Source: Pseudomonas lini (GTDB lineage: Bacteria; Pseudomonadota; Gammaproteobacteria; Pseudomonadales; Pseudomonadaceae). Taken from it: 64,000 bases of DNA. Under the pieces are notes generated by a model. The model had not been told where the DNA came from. It was given only the letters and a program-made list of their open reading frames with translations, and did no database searches. Where the stretch lies: assembly GCF_964063345.1 (NCBI RefSeq), contig NZ_OZ061318.1, forward strand, positions 1,488,001 to 1,552,000. Reading direction: 5' to 3'. A program made the position numbers and the translations under genes. Shown piece by piece: positions 19,314 to 27,898 of this stretch. The stretch's first letter is position 1; every line of letters begins with the position of its first letter.

Positions 19314-20708
19314 ATGAGCCGTATTGAAACCGACAGCCTGGGCCAGGTAGAAGTCCCGGATGACGCTTACTGGGGCGCTCAGACGCAACGCTCGCTGATC
19401 AACTTCGCCATCGGCAACGAGCGCATGCCGCTGGCGGTGCTGCACGCCCTGGCCCTGATCAAGAAAGCCGCGGCGCGGGTCAACGATCGCAATGGCGACC
19501 TGCCCGCCGACATCGCCCGACTGATCGAACAAGCCGCCGACGAAGTACTCGACGGTGACCATGACGAGCAGTTCCCGCTGGTGGTCTGGCAGACCGGCAG
19601 CGGTACCCAAAGCAACATGAACGTCAACGAAGTGATCGCCGGTCGCGCCAACGAACTGGCCGGCAATCCGCGCGGCGGCAAGACTCCGGTACACCCCAAC
19701 GATCACGTCAACCGTTCCCAGAGCTCCAACGATTGCTTCCCCACGGCTATGCACATCGCGACGGTTCAGGCGGTGCAGCAGCATTTGCTGCCGGCGATCA
19801 GTGAGTTGTCTGGCGGGTTGGCGGAGTTGTCCGCACGGCACATGAAACTGGTCAAGACCGGTCGTACCCATATGATGGACGCCACGCCGATTACCTTCGG
19901 CCAGGAACTCTCGGCGTTCATCGCACAGCTGGATTACGCCGAGCGGGCGATTCGCAGTGCGCTGCCGGCCGTCTGTGAGCTGGCTCAGGGCGGCACTGCG
20001 GTTGGCACCGGATTGAACTCCCCCCACGGTTTTGGCGAAGCGATCGCTGCTGAGCTGGCCGCCCTCTCCGGTCTGCCATTCGTGACCGCCCATAATAAAT
20101 TCGCTGCCCTGGCCGGTCATGAGCCGTTGGTCACCCTCTCCGGCGCACTCAAAACCCTTGCCGTGACCCTGATGAAAATCGCCAACGACCTGCGTCTGTT
20201 GGGCTCCGGGCCGCGAGCGGGGTTCGCCGAAGTGAAACTGCCAGCCAATGAACCGGGCAGTTCGATCATGCCCGGCAAGGTCAACCCGACCCAGTGCGAA
20301 GCACTGTCGATGCTGGCCTGTCAGGTATTGGGCAACGACGTTGCCATCGGTTTTGCCGCGAGTCAGGGCCACCTGCAATTGAACGTGTTCAAACCGGTGA
20401 TCATCCACAACCTGCTGCAATCGATCCGCTTGCTGGGCGATGGTTGCAGTAACTTCCAGCAGCATTGCATTGCCGGGCTGGAACCGGATGCCGAGAAAAT
20501 GGCAGAGCATCTGGAACGAGGCTTGATGCTGGTGACGGCGCTGAATCCGCATATCGGTTACGACAAATCGGCGGAGATTGCCAAGAAGGCTTACAGCGAG
20601 GGGCTGACCTTGCGCGAGGCGGCGTTGCAGCTGGGGTATCTGACTGATGAACAGTTTGATGCCTGGGTGAGGCCGGAGGATATGTTGGAGGCGGGTGCCA
20701 AAGGCTGA
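19314..20708 (+). CDS. fumC: Class II fumarate hydratase FumC
   Basis: An iron-independent fumarase of 464 residues, converting fumarate to malate in the TCA cycle. The fumarase/aspartase signature [11 protein letters not shown] is near residue 317, with [17 protein letters not shown] [15 protein letters not shown] at about 97 and [12 protein letters not shown] near 182. AGGAG at 19301-19305 serves the tandem ATGs at 19311 and 19314; I chose the second (spacing 8, [10 protein letters not shown]). The gene stands alone and is followed by a REP array. Confidence 0.95.
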   Translation: MSRIETDSLGQVEVPDDAYWGAQTQRSLINFAIGNERMPLAVLHALALIKKAAARVNDRNGDLPADIARLIEQAADEVLDGDHDEQFPLVVWQTGSGTQSNMNVNEVIAGRANELAGNPRGGKTPVHPNDHVNRSQSSNDCFPTAMHIATVQAVQQHLLPAISELSGGLAELSARHMKLVKTGRTHMMDATPITFGQELSAFIAQLDYAERAIRSALPAVCELAQGGTAVGTGLNSPHGFGEAIAAELAALSGLPFVTAHNKFAALAGHEPLVTLSGALKTLAVTLMKIANDLRLLGSGPRAGFAEVKLPANEPGSSIMPGKVNPTQCEALSMLACQVLGNDVAIGFAASQGHLQLNVFKPVIIHNLLQSIRLLGDGCSNFQQHCIAGLEPDAEKMAEHLERGLMLVTALNPHIGYDKSAEIAKKAYSEGLTLREAALQLGYLTDEQFDAWVRPEDMLEAGAKG

Positions 20709-20731
20709 GATCTCTGGCGTCTGACAGTCAG

Positions 20732-20826
20732 TCATCGCGGGCAAGCCACGCTCCCACAGGTTTTGTGTCGATCCTGAATATTGTGATCGACACAAAACCT
20801 GTGGGAGCGTGGCTTGCCCGCGATGA
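20732..20826. repeat. Perfect 42-bp inverted repeat built on REP units
   Basis: 20732-20773 and 20785-20826 are exact reverse complements (42 of 42) around an 11-nt loop (ctgaatattgt). The outer part of each arm is a REP unit; the inner part is GGTTTTGTGTCGATC and its complement. Placed 24 bp after fumC, it would form a very long hairpin at the mRNA end. Confidence 0.93.
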
Positions 20827-21150
20827 ACGATAACGCGGTCTAACTGACCGCTGATTTACACGTCATGTGTCGACCCCGAATATTGTGATCGACGCAAAAC
20901 CTGTGGGAGCGTGGCTTGCCCGCGATGAACGATAACGCGGACTAACTGACCGCTGATTTACACGTCATGTGTCGACCCCGAATATTGTGATCGACACAAA
21001 ACCTGTGGGAGCGTGGCTTGCCCGCGATGAACGATAACGCGGACTAACTGACCGCTGATTTACACGTCATGTGTCGACCCCGAATATTGTGATCGACACA
21101 AAACCTGTGGGAGCGTGGCTTGCCCGCGATGAACGATGACGCGGTCTATC
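20765..21150 (+). repeat. Tandem array of a 102-bp REP-containing unit
   Basis: GTGGGAGCGTGGCTTGCCC recurs at 20801, 20903, 21005 and 21107, exactly 102 bp apart. Between them the sequence is almost identical, with single-base changes (ACACAA/ACGCAA, CGGTC/CGGAC). The array has about 3.75 copies and ends at the stop of the EamA gene. All copies point the same way, unlike the usual inverted REP pairs. Confidence 0.93.
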
Positions 21151-22108
21151 GCCCCACTGCCATCCGCACCCGCCGGGCCTTGAGCCCCGCCATCAACGAT
21201 GGCCCCAACGCCACCAGCGCCGACCCGAGCACCACCAGCACCGCCCCGCCATAACCCAAGCCATTGATCTGTTCGGCATGCACATACTCTGGCCATAACC
21301 ACGCAGCAACGGCCACGGCGGCAAAGGTCACCAGCGGTGTGATCGCCAGCGTCGCACTGACCCGTGAGGCTTCCCAATGGGCCAGGGCTTCAGCGAAGGC
21401 GCCATAAGCGATCAACGTGTTCAAGCAGCACGCCAGCAGCAGCCAGCCTTGCAGCGGGCTCAATTGCAGCGCCTCCAGCGGATGCACCCACGGTGTCAGC
21501 AACAGCGCACAGAACAGGTAAATCACCATCATCACCTGCAACGAATTCCACACCGTGAGCAACTGCTTCTGGCCCAAGGCATAGAAGGTCCAGACCGTGG
21601 ACGCCAACAGCACCATCAGCACACCGGCGGTGTAATCGGTCAGAGAGGTGAGCAACTCACTCAAACGCTGATTGAAGAACAGCGCAAAGCCGATCAGCAG
21701 CACCAACAGGCCAATCCCCTGCCCCACGCTAAACCGTTCCTTGAACACAAACAGACTGGCGATCAGCAACATGATCGGGCCCATTTGCACCACCAGTTGC
21801 GCGGTGCCGGGGCTGAGCAGGTTCAGGCCCATCAGGTACAGCACGTAGTTGCCGACCAGTCCAAGTACCGCCATCAACACCAGCCAGCCACCGCGCGGGC
21901 CGAGTACTTTGCGACTCGGCAGGCGTTTGGTCGCTGCCAGATAAATGAACAGGCAACCGCCGGACACCAGCAGGCGAAACCAGGTCACCGTCACCGGGTC
22001 CATCACCAGCAGCACTTGCTTGAGCTTGATCGGCAGGATTCCCCACAGCAACGCAGTCAGCAAGGCCAGGCACAGACCATAAACCCAGCGACCCGATGAA
22101 ATATGCAT
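21146..22108 (-). CDS. EamA/DMT-family transporter
   Basis: A 320-residue inner-membrane protein with ten predicted helices in two EamA repeats (about 10-145 and 155-300). The second repeat ends in LGSALVALGP. Such transporters export amino acids or other metabolites; the substrate is not readable. The ATG at 22108 is preceded by GGGGTC. Its 3' end runs into the 102-bp REP array, which converges with fumC. Confidence 0.82.
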   Translation of the reverse strand: MHISSGRWVYGLCLALLTALLWGILPIKLKQVLLVMDPVTVTWFRLLVSGGCLFIYLAATKRLPSRKVLGPRGGWLVLMAVLGLVGNYVLYLMGLNLLSPGTAQLVVQMGPIMLLIASLFVFKERFSVGQGIGLLVLLIGFALFFNQRLSELLTSLTDYTAGVLMVLLASTVWTFYALGQKQLLTVWNSLQVMMVIYLFCALLLTPWVHPLEALQLSPLQGWLLLACCLNTLIAYGAFAEALAHWEASRVSATLAITPLVTFAAVAVAAWLWPEYVHAEQINGLGYGGAVLVVLGSALVALGPSLMAGLKARRVRMAVGR

Positions 22109-22309
22109 GCTGACCCCGAAGCCGATTGGCGAAAACGCTCATTCTAGGCTCAGACCGGGGCGCGACACAGGGACAGTTGCCAGCGGGCCGCGAATGAAAC
22201 TGTGCAGGTCGCAGCATAAAGTTGACGATATGCCGTCGATCAGGTGGCCAGGCGGGGCAAGAGGTTCATGCATAAGCTCATTGAAACCGTCCCCCGCAGG
22301 AGATCGCTC

Positions 22310-22504
22310 ATGTACGGCATGCGCGCCCAAGACAACGCCCCCGCCACCCACTTTCGTTGTGACCGCTTGTGTCGTGTGAATGGAGAGCTGTATTTCACCA
22401 CGCGGGAACACACGCTGGAGGGGCCGTTTGAAAACCGGGAGACAGCGATGCGTGAGATTCAGGCGTATGTCGAGCGGATGCAGTTCTTGTGCATGAGCCG
22501 ATAG
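22310..22504 (+). CDS. Small DUF6316-like protein
   Basis: A 64-residue protein, MYGMRAQDNAPATHFRCDR..., with ATHFRCDRL and FFTTRE-like YFTTREHTLEGPFENRETA, then a helix YVERMQFL. The pattern matches small conserved Pseudomonas proteins that I know as DUF6316. AGGAG at 22298-22302 stands 7 nt before the ATG at 22310, which fixes this start over two upstream ATGs. The function is unknown. Confidence 0.72.
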   Translation: MYGMRAQDNAPATHFRCDRLCRVNGELYFTTREHTLEGPFENRETAMREIQAYVERMQFLCMSR

Positions 22505-22517
22505 ACCGCAGCGCCTT

Positions 22518-22626
22518 CATCGCGGGCAAGCCCGCTCCCACAGGGGTTGTGGCGTTCGCTGTATTTGTGATCGCCGCCCATTACTGTGGGAGCGGCGGTG
22601 CGACGATTCGACTTGCCCGCGATAGC
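22518..22626. repeat. REP inverted pair, one unit expanded
   Basis: CATCGCGGGCAAGCCCGCTC at 22518 faces a unit at 22585-22626 whose core is interrupted: GTGGGAGCGGCGGTGCGAC then GATTCGACTTGCCCGCGAT. The interruption lengthens the loop. Confidence 0.85.
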
Positions 22627-22657
22627 AATGCAACAGTCTCTACATAATCAAGGGTAC

Positions 22658-23842
22658 TTACCGCACCCCCTCAAACAACCCCGTAGCCCCCATCCCGCCC
22701 CCCACGCACATGGTGACGATGCCGTAACGCAGGTTACGCCGCTGCAACTCACGCACGATGTGCCCGACCTGACGCGAACCGGTCATGCCGAACGGATGGC
22801 CGATGGCAATCGAACCGCCATTGACGTTGTATTTGTCGTTATCGATTTCCAGCCGATTGCGGCTGTACAGGCATTGCGAGGCGAACGCTTCGTTGAGTTC
22901 CCACAGATCAATGTCGGCAACCTGCAACCCCTTGGCCTTGAGCAACTTCGGCACCGAGAACACTGGGCCGATGCCCATTTCGTCCGGTTGGCACCCGGCC
23001 ACGGCAAAACCGCGGAAGAACGCTTTGGGCTTGAGCCCCAGCGCCAAAGCTTTTTCCAGGCTCATCACCAGGGTCATCGAAGCGCCGTCGGACAGTTGCG
23101 ACGAGTTGCCGGCGGTCACCGAGCCGTCTTCGGCAAACACCGGTTTCAACCCGGCCAGACTTTGCAACGTGGTGTCTGGGCGGTTGCAGTCGTCGTGGTC
23201 GACGATGCCGTCGAGGATCTGCACTTGGCCGGTGGCCTTGTCTTCAACGCGGTACTTCACCGCCATCGGTACGATTTCATCATTGAACAACCCGGCGGCC
23301 TGCGCCAGGGCGGTACGCTGCTGACTTTGCAGAGCGTATACATCCTGCTCTTGGCGACTGACATCGTAACGACGCGCGACGATCTCTGCGGTCTGGCCCA
23401 TGGGGAAATAAATACCCGGCACCTGCTCTTTCAGCAGCGGGTTGATCAGGTTGTCGGTGTTGACGCTTTTCATGGTCAGGCTGATCGACTCGACGCCACC
23501 AGCGACAATGATGTCGCTGCAGCCCGAAGCGATCTGATTGGCGGCAATGGCGATGGCCTGCAAGCCTGATGAACAGAAGCGGTTAAGGGTCATGCCACCC
23601 GTGCCGATGCCCAAGTGCGACAGCACCGCGACGTTGCGGCCGATGTTGAAACCCTGGGCGCCTTCGTTGGAGCCGGCGCCGACGATGCAATCCTCGACGC
23701 TGGCCGGGTCGACATCATTGCGCGTGAGCAGCGCGTTGACACAGTGGGCCGCCATGTCGTCCGGACGGGTCATGTTGAACTTGCCGCGAAAGGATTTGGC
23801 CAGGCCGGTCCGTACGCTGTCGACGATCACCACTTCACGCAT
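22658..23842 (-). CDS. Acetyl-CoA acyltransferase (thiolase)
   Basis: A degradative-type thiolase of 394 residues. The acyl-enzyme cysteine is in LNRFCSSGLQAIA (about residue 90), the catalytic His in SIAIGHPFGMTGSR and the second Cys in TMCVGGGMGATGLF. It releases acetyl-CoA from 3-ketoacyl-CoA. The start MREVVIVDSVRTGLAKS at 23842 has GAGGT upstream; the longer frame is not conserved in the family. No hydroxyacyl-CoA dehydrogenase partner is adjacent, so the pathway (fatty acid or other acyl-CoA) is open. Confidence 0.88.
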   Translation of the reverse strand: MREVVIVDSVRTGLAKSFRGKFNMTRPDDMAAHCVNALLTRNDVDPASVEDCIVGAGSNEGAQGFNIGRNVAVLSHLGIGTGGMTLNRFCSSGLQAIAIAANQIASGCSDIIVAGGVESISLTMKSVNTDNLINPLLKEQVPGIYFPMGQTAEIVARRYDVSRQEQDVYALQSQQRTALAQAAGLFNDEIVPMAVKYRVEDKATGQVQILDGIVDHDDCNRPDTTLQSLAGLKPVFAEDGSVTAGNSSQLSDGASMTLVMSLEKALALGLKPKAFFRGFAVAGCQPDEMGIGPVFSVPKLLKAKGLQVADIDLWELNEAFASQCLYSRNRLEIDNDKYNVNGGSIAIGHPFGMTGSRQVGHIVRELQRRNLRYGIVTMCVGGGMGATGLFEGVR

Positions 23843-23947
23843 GGCATACACCTCATTGTTGTTGTCAGTCAGGAGTTGGACCGAGCATAAGTCCACCCTA
23901 TGACTGACCGCGACAATCATTCACCTCGCGTATGCGTAGCCATCGGT

Positions 23948-25471
23948 TCAGCGCTTGCGCTTTTGCAGTTTCTTCTCGCGCTTGTCGGACTTTTCGAAAG
24001 CCTCTTCCAGCGCCTGGTTAAGGGTGCGCAGGACTTTGACCCGCGCCCAGCGCTTGTCATTGGCTTCCACCAGGGTCCAGGGCGATATCTCGGTGCTGGT
24101 GCGATCGACCATATCGCCGACGGCGGCGCGATAGTCCTCCCATCTGTCGCGATTGCGCCAGTCGTCTTCAGTGATCTTGAAGCGCTTGAAGGGGATCTCT
24201 TCGCGCTCCTGGAAACGCTCCATCTGAGTCTGTTTGTCGATGGCCAGCCAGAACTTGACCACGATCACTCCGGCATCGGCGATCTGCTCTTCGAAGTCGT
24301 TGATCTCGCCATAGGCGCGCATCCAGTCCGCCTTGCTGCAAAAGCCTTCGATGCGTTCCACCAACACCCGGCCATACCAGGAACGGTCGAACACAGTGAA
24401 TTTGCCCCGCGCCGGAATATGCCGCCAGAACCGCCAGAGATACGGCTGCGCCCGTTCTTCCTCGGTAGGCGCGGCGATCGGCACGATGTCGTACTGGCGT
24501 GGGTCAAGCGCCGCGGCCACTCGACGGATTGCTCCGCCCTTGCCTGCCGCGTCGTTGCCTTCGAACACCGCGATCAACGCGTGGCGACGCATGCGCTTGT
24601 CGCGCATCAGCCCGGAAAACCGTGCCTGCTCGGTAATCAGTTGCTCTTCGTAATCGTCCTTGTCCAGTTGTAGGGTCAAGTCCAGGCTGTCGAGCAGATT
24701 CAGTTGATCGACGCTGGGGAACAAGGGCGCTGCGCTGACTTTGTGCGGGTGAATCCTCGGTCTTTTCAGCGCGCTCTGCAGGCCTTCGAGCAAGATCTTG
24801 CCGACCGTAAGGCTGCGATAGCGCGCGTCCACGCCGGCGATCACATGCCACGGCGCATAGTCGCGGCTGGTGCGGCGCAGCACTCGTTCGCCGTACTTCA
24901 CGAACTTGTCGTAGGTCGCGGATTGTTGCCAGTCCAGCGGGCTGATGCGCCAGCTGTGCAGCGGGTCGTCGGCCAGCGACTTGAGCCGTGCTTTCATCTG
25001 TTTTTTGGAGAGGTGAAACCAGAATTTGAAGATCAGCGCGCCTTCGTCGCACAACATCTTCTCCAGTCGCTCGGCTCCGTTGATGCTTTGATCGAGTCGC
25101 GGATCCTTGAACAAACCATGAACCCGTCCTTGCAGCATCTGGCTGTACCAGTTGCCGAAGAAAATCCCCATGCGGCCCTTGGCCGGGAACATTCGCCAGT
25201 AGCGCCAGGCCGGCGGTCGCGCCAGTTCTTCGTCGGTCTGTTGGTCGAAGGTGCGGACCTCGATCGAGCGCGGGTCCATCCATTCGTTGAGCAACTTGAC
25301 CGTCTCGCCCTTGCCGGCGCCTTCGATGCCGTTGATCAGGATGATGACCGGAAAGCGCTGTTGCTGGCGAAGTTCGAACTGCGCTTCGAGCAAGGCTTCA
25401 CGCAACGCTGGCACTTCGGCTTCATAGGTTTCTTTGTCGATGGCATGACCGATTTCGGCGGATTCGAACAT
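23948..25471 (-). CDS. pap: Polyphosphate:AMP phosphotransferase (fused PPK2 domains)
   Basis: A 507-residue protein of two PPK2 domains in tandem. The first Walker A is GIEGAGKGET (about 48-57), the second EGNDAAGKGG (near 307), each followed by a DxxxR-type lid region (DRSWYGRVLVERIEGF in domain 2). It phosphorylates AMP to ADP with polyphosphate. The ATG at 25471 (MFESAEIGHAIDK) has AAGGAG 9 nt upstream; an ATG 17 codons earlier has no ribosome site. The protein ends in a basic tail KRKR. It stands alone. Confidence 0.92.
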   Translation of the reverse strand: MFESAEIGHAIDKETYEAEVPALREALLEAQFELRQQQRFPVIILINGIEGAGKGETVKLLNEWMDPRSIEVRTFDQQTDEELARPPAWRYWRMFPAKGRMGIFFGNWYSQMLQGRVHGLFKDPRLDQSINGAERLEKMLCDEGALIFKFWFHLSKKQMKARLKSLADDPLHSWRISPLDWQQSATYDKFVKYGERVLRRTSRDYAPWHVIAGVDARYRSLTVGKILLEGLQSALKRPRIHPHKVSAAPLFPSVDQLNLLDSLDLTLQLDKDDYEEQLITEQARFSGLMRDKRMRRHALIAVFEGNDAAGKGGAIRRVAAALDPRQYDIVPIAAPTEEERAQPYLWRFWRHIPARGKFTVFDRSWYGRVLVERIEGFCSKADWMRAYGEINDFEEQIADAGVIVVKFWLAIDKQTQMERFQEREEIPFKRFKITEDDWRNRDRWEDYRAAVGDMVDRTSTEISPWTLVEANDKRWARVKVLRTLNQALEEAFEKSDKREKKLQKRKR

Positions 25472-25560
25472 AGAGAGCAGCTCCTTCCAGGATGGAGCAA
25501 GACTAGCGGATTGACTGCTCATATGTAGGACAAATCAGTCTTTGAGGCTGATACAAATCC

Positions 25561-25689
25561 TGTGGCGAGGGAGCTTGCTCCCGCTGGACGGCGAAGCCGT
25601 CCCAACATCAGCCCCCGCACTCCAGCGGTACATAGACAACCAGCTTGCGGCTGCTTCGCACCCGAGCGGGAGCAAGCTCCCTCGCCACA
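25561..25689. repeat. REP inverted pair, GGGAGCTTGCTCCC family
   Basis: TGTGGCGAGGGAGCTTGCTC at 25561 faces GAGCAAGCTCCCTCGCCACA at 25670. It fills most of the 25472-25793 gap between pap and mnmC; the last 100 bp must hold the mnmC promoter, for which I see no clear boxes. Confidence 0.88.
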
Positions 25690-25793
25690 AAAGCGACGAT
25701 TTTCCCCGACACAACCAATGTGGCACTTGCCATGGATCAAGCGCCGCAGCAGCGATCGGCTAGAATGGCCACCTTGCCGTTACCGAGCCTGCC

Positions 25794-27776
25794 ATGAAAC
25801 CTGTATTGCCCCACGCCCAGCTCGACTGGGACGACCAAGGTCGCCCGCGTTCGCGGGTGTTCGATGATGTGTATTTTTCCGACCTGTCGGGCCTTGAAGA
25901 AACCCGTTACGTGTTTCTGGAGCAAAACGATTTGCGCGACCGCTTCGCCGCATTGCCGGCAAGTGGTCGACTGGTGATTGGCGAGACCGGTTTCGGTACC
26001 GGGCTGAATTTTCTCTGTGCCTGGCAGTTGTTCGAACAGCACGCGGTGGCCGGTGCGCGGCTGCATTTTGTCAGTGTCGAAAAGTACCCGTTGAGCGCGC
26101 CCGATCTGCAACGGGCTCTGGCGTTATGGCCGGAGCTCAAACCATTTGCCGATCAACTGCTGGCGCAATACGTGGCGATCCATCAGGGCTTTCAGCGCTT
26201 GGTGCTGGACAATGGCCGCGTCACCCTGACCTTGCTGATCGGCGATGCACTTGAGCAATTGCCGCAACTGGATGCGCAGATCGACGCCTGGTTTCTCGAT
26301 GGTTTCGCTCCAGCGAGAAACCCCGATATGTGGACCGCCGAATTGTTTGCCGAACTGGCTCGCCTGGCGGCACCCGGCTCGACCATCAGCACCTTCACCA
26401 GCACCGGCTGGGTGCGCCGCCTGTTGAACGCGGCGGGTTTCAAGATGAAACGCACGCCCGGCATCGGTCATAAATGGGAAATCCTGCGGGGCACGTTCCT
26501 CGGTTGGCCTGAAGAGGCCACTAAACCAGCCGCGACAAAACCATGGTTCGCTCGCCCACAACCGCTGACCGGCGAGCGCCGCGCTTTGGTGATCGGCGCA
26601 GGTCTGGCCGGTTGCGCCAGCGCCGCCAGCCTGGCCGCACGAGGTTGGCAAGTGAGCCTGCTGGACCGCCACGAAGCACTGGCGCAGGAAGCCTCGGGCA
26701 ATCCTCAAGGTGTGCTGTACCTCAAGCTTTCGGCCCATGGCACGGCATTGTCGCAATTGATCGTCAGCGGTTTTGGCTACACCCGACGTCTGCTGGAACA
26801 GCTGCAACGTGGTGTCGACTGGGACGATTGCGGAGTCTTGCAACTGGCCTTCAATGCCAAGGAAGCCGAGCGTCAGGCGCAATTGGCCGCGGCCTTTTCA
26901 CCGAGCCTGGTGCACCTGCTCGATCAATCCCAGGCCCAGGCCCGAGCCGGTATCGAACTGGCGCACGGCGGCTTGTTCTACCCTGAAGGCGGCTGGGTTC
27001 ATCCGCCCGCATTGTGCCAGTGGCAAGCGTCCTCAACGAACATTCACTGGCTGCCCCATCGCGACGTGCTGGAACTGCGCAAGGTCGATGATCAGTGGCA
27101 GGCTTGGGACGGTGATGCATTGCTGGCCAGTGCGCCCGTGGTGATTCTGGCCGGCGCCGCCGAGATCAAGCGTTTTCCATACAGCGCCGACCTGCCCCTC
27201 AAACGCATTCGCGGGCAGATCACCCGACTGGCGCAAACGCCTGAAAGCCAGAGCCTGGCAACCGTCGTCTGCGCAGAAGGTTACGTGGCGCCCGCACGCT
27301 TGGGCGAACACACACTCGGCGCCAGCTTCGATTTCAAAAGCGATGAGCTGACCCCGACCGTCGCCGAACACCTTGGCAACCTGGCGTTGCTCGAGGAAAT
27401 CTCCACTGATCTGGTCGCCCGTCTGCATGTTCCAGACCTGGACCCGCAACAGCTTGAAGGACGCGCGGCATTCCGCTGTACCAGCCCGGATTACCTGCCG
27501 ATCGTCGGACCGTTGGCTGAACAAGTCGCCTTCGCCGAGGCCTATGCCGCGCTGAGCAAAGATGCCCGGCAAGTGCCCGATGCTCCCTGCCCATGGCTCG
27601 ATGGTTTTTACGTCAACAGCGGTCACGGCTCTCGCGGTTTGATCACCGCGCCGTTGTCTGGCGAGCTGTTGGCGGCATGGCTTGAAAACGAACCGTTGCC
27701 GCTGTCAAAAACAGTCGCCGAAGCCTGCCATCCCAACCGTTTTGCCTTGCGCCAATTGATCCGCGGAAAAGCCTGA
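25794..27776 (+). CDS. mnmC: Bifunctional tRNA-modification enzyme MnmC
   Basis: A 660-residue fusion. The N-terminal part (1-240) is the MnmC2 methyltransferase (IGETGFGTGLNFLCAW SAM motif near 62; FLDGFAPARNPDMW). The C-terminal part from about 263 is the MnmC1 FAD oxidase (RRALVIGAGLAGCASA). MnmC1 removes carboxymethyl from cmnm5(s2)U34 and MnmC2 methylates the product to mnm5(s2)U in tRNA wobble positions. Length and order are normal. The NAGGN operon follows 122 bp downstream. Confidence 0.95.
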   Translation: MKPVLPHAQLDWDDQGRPRSRVFDDVYFSDLSGLEETRYVFLEQNDLRDRFAALPASGRLVIGETGFGTGLNFLCAWQLFEQHAVAGARLHFVSVEKYPLSAPDLQRALALWPELKPFADQLLAQYVAIHQGFQRLVLDNGRVTLTLLIGDALEQLPQLDAQIDAWFLDGFAPARNPDMWTAELFAELARLAAPGSTISTFTSTGWVRRLLNAAGFKMKRTPGIGHKWEILRGTFLGWPEEATKPAATKPWFARPQPLTGERRALVIGAGLAGCASAASLAARGWQVSLLDRHEALAQEASGNPQGVLYLKLSAHGTALSQLIVSGFGYTRRLLEQLQRGVDWDDCGVLQLAFNAKEAERQAQLAAAFSPSLVHLLDQSQAQARAGIELAHGGLFYPEGGWVHPPALCQWQASSTNIHWLPHRDVLELRKVDDQWQAWDGDALLASAPVVILAGAAEIKRFPYSADLPLKRIRGQITRLAQTPESQSLATVVCAEGYVAPARLGEHTLGASFDFKSDELTPTVAEHLGNLALLEEISTDLVARLHVPDLDPQQLEGRAAFRCTSPDYLPIVGPLAEQVAFAEAYAALSKDARQVPDAPCPWLDGFYVNSGHGSRGLITAPLSGELLAAWLENEPLPLSKTVAEACHPNRFALRQLIRGKA

Positions 27777-27898
27777 CACGCAGCCTTATAACTTATCGGT
27801 CTAAAACTCCAGGGATTCACATGGGTCAGTTTCCGGGTACCCGCCGTTTTTGGCGCGTATCGATTGACCCTCCCCAACGGAAAAACCGGTAAGGACTT

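Noticed and set aside
20765..21150. CRISPR array
   Set aside because: The repeats are 102 bp apart with identical spacers and a REP core, so they are tandem duplications.
22107..22379. 90-codon frame overlapping the DUF6316-like gene
   Set aside because: Different frame, no ribosome site, overlaps the EamA promoter; the 22310 start has a perfect Shine-Dalgarno.
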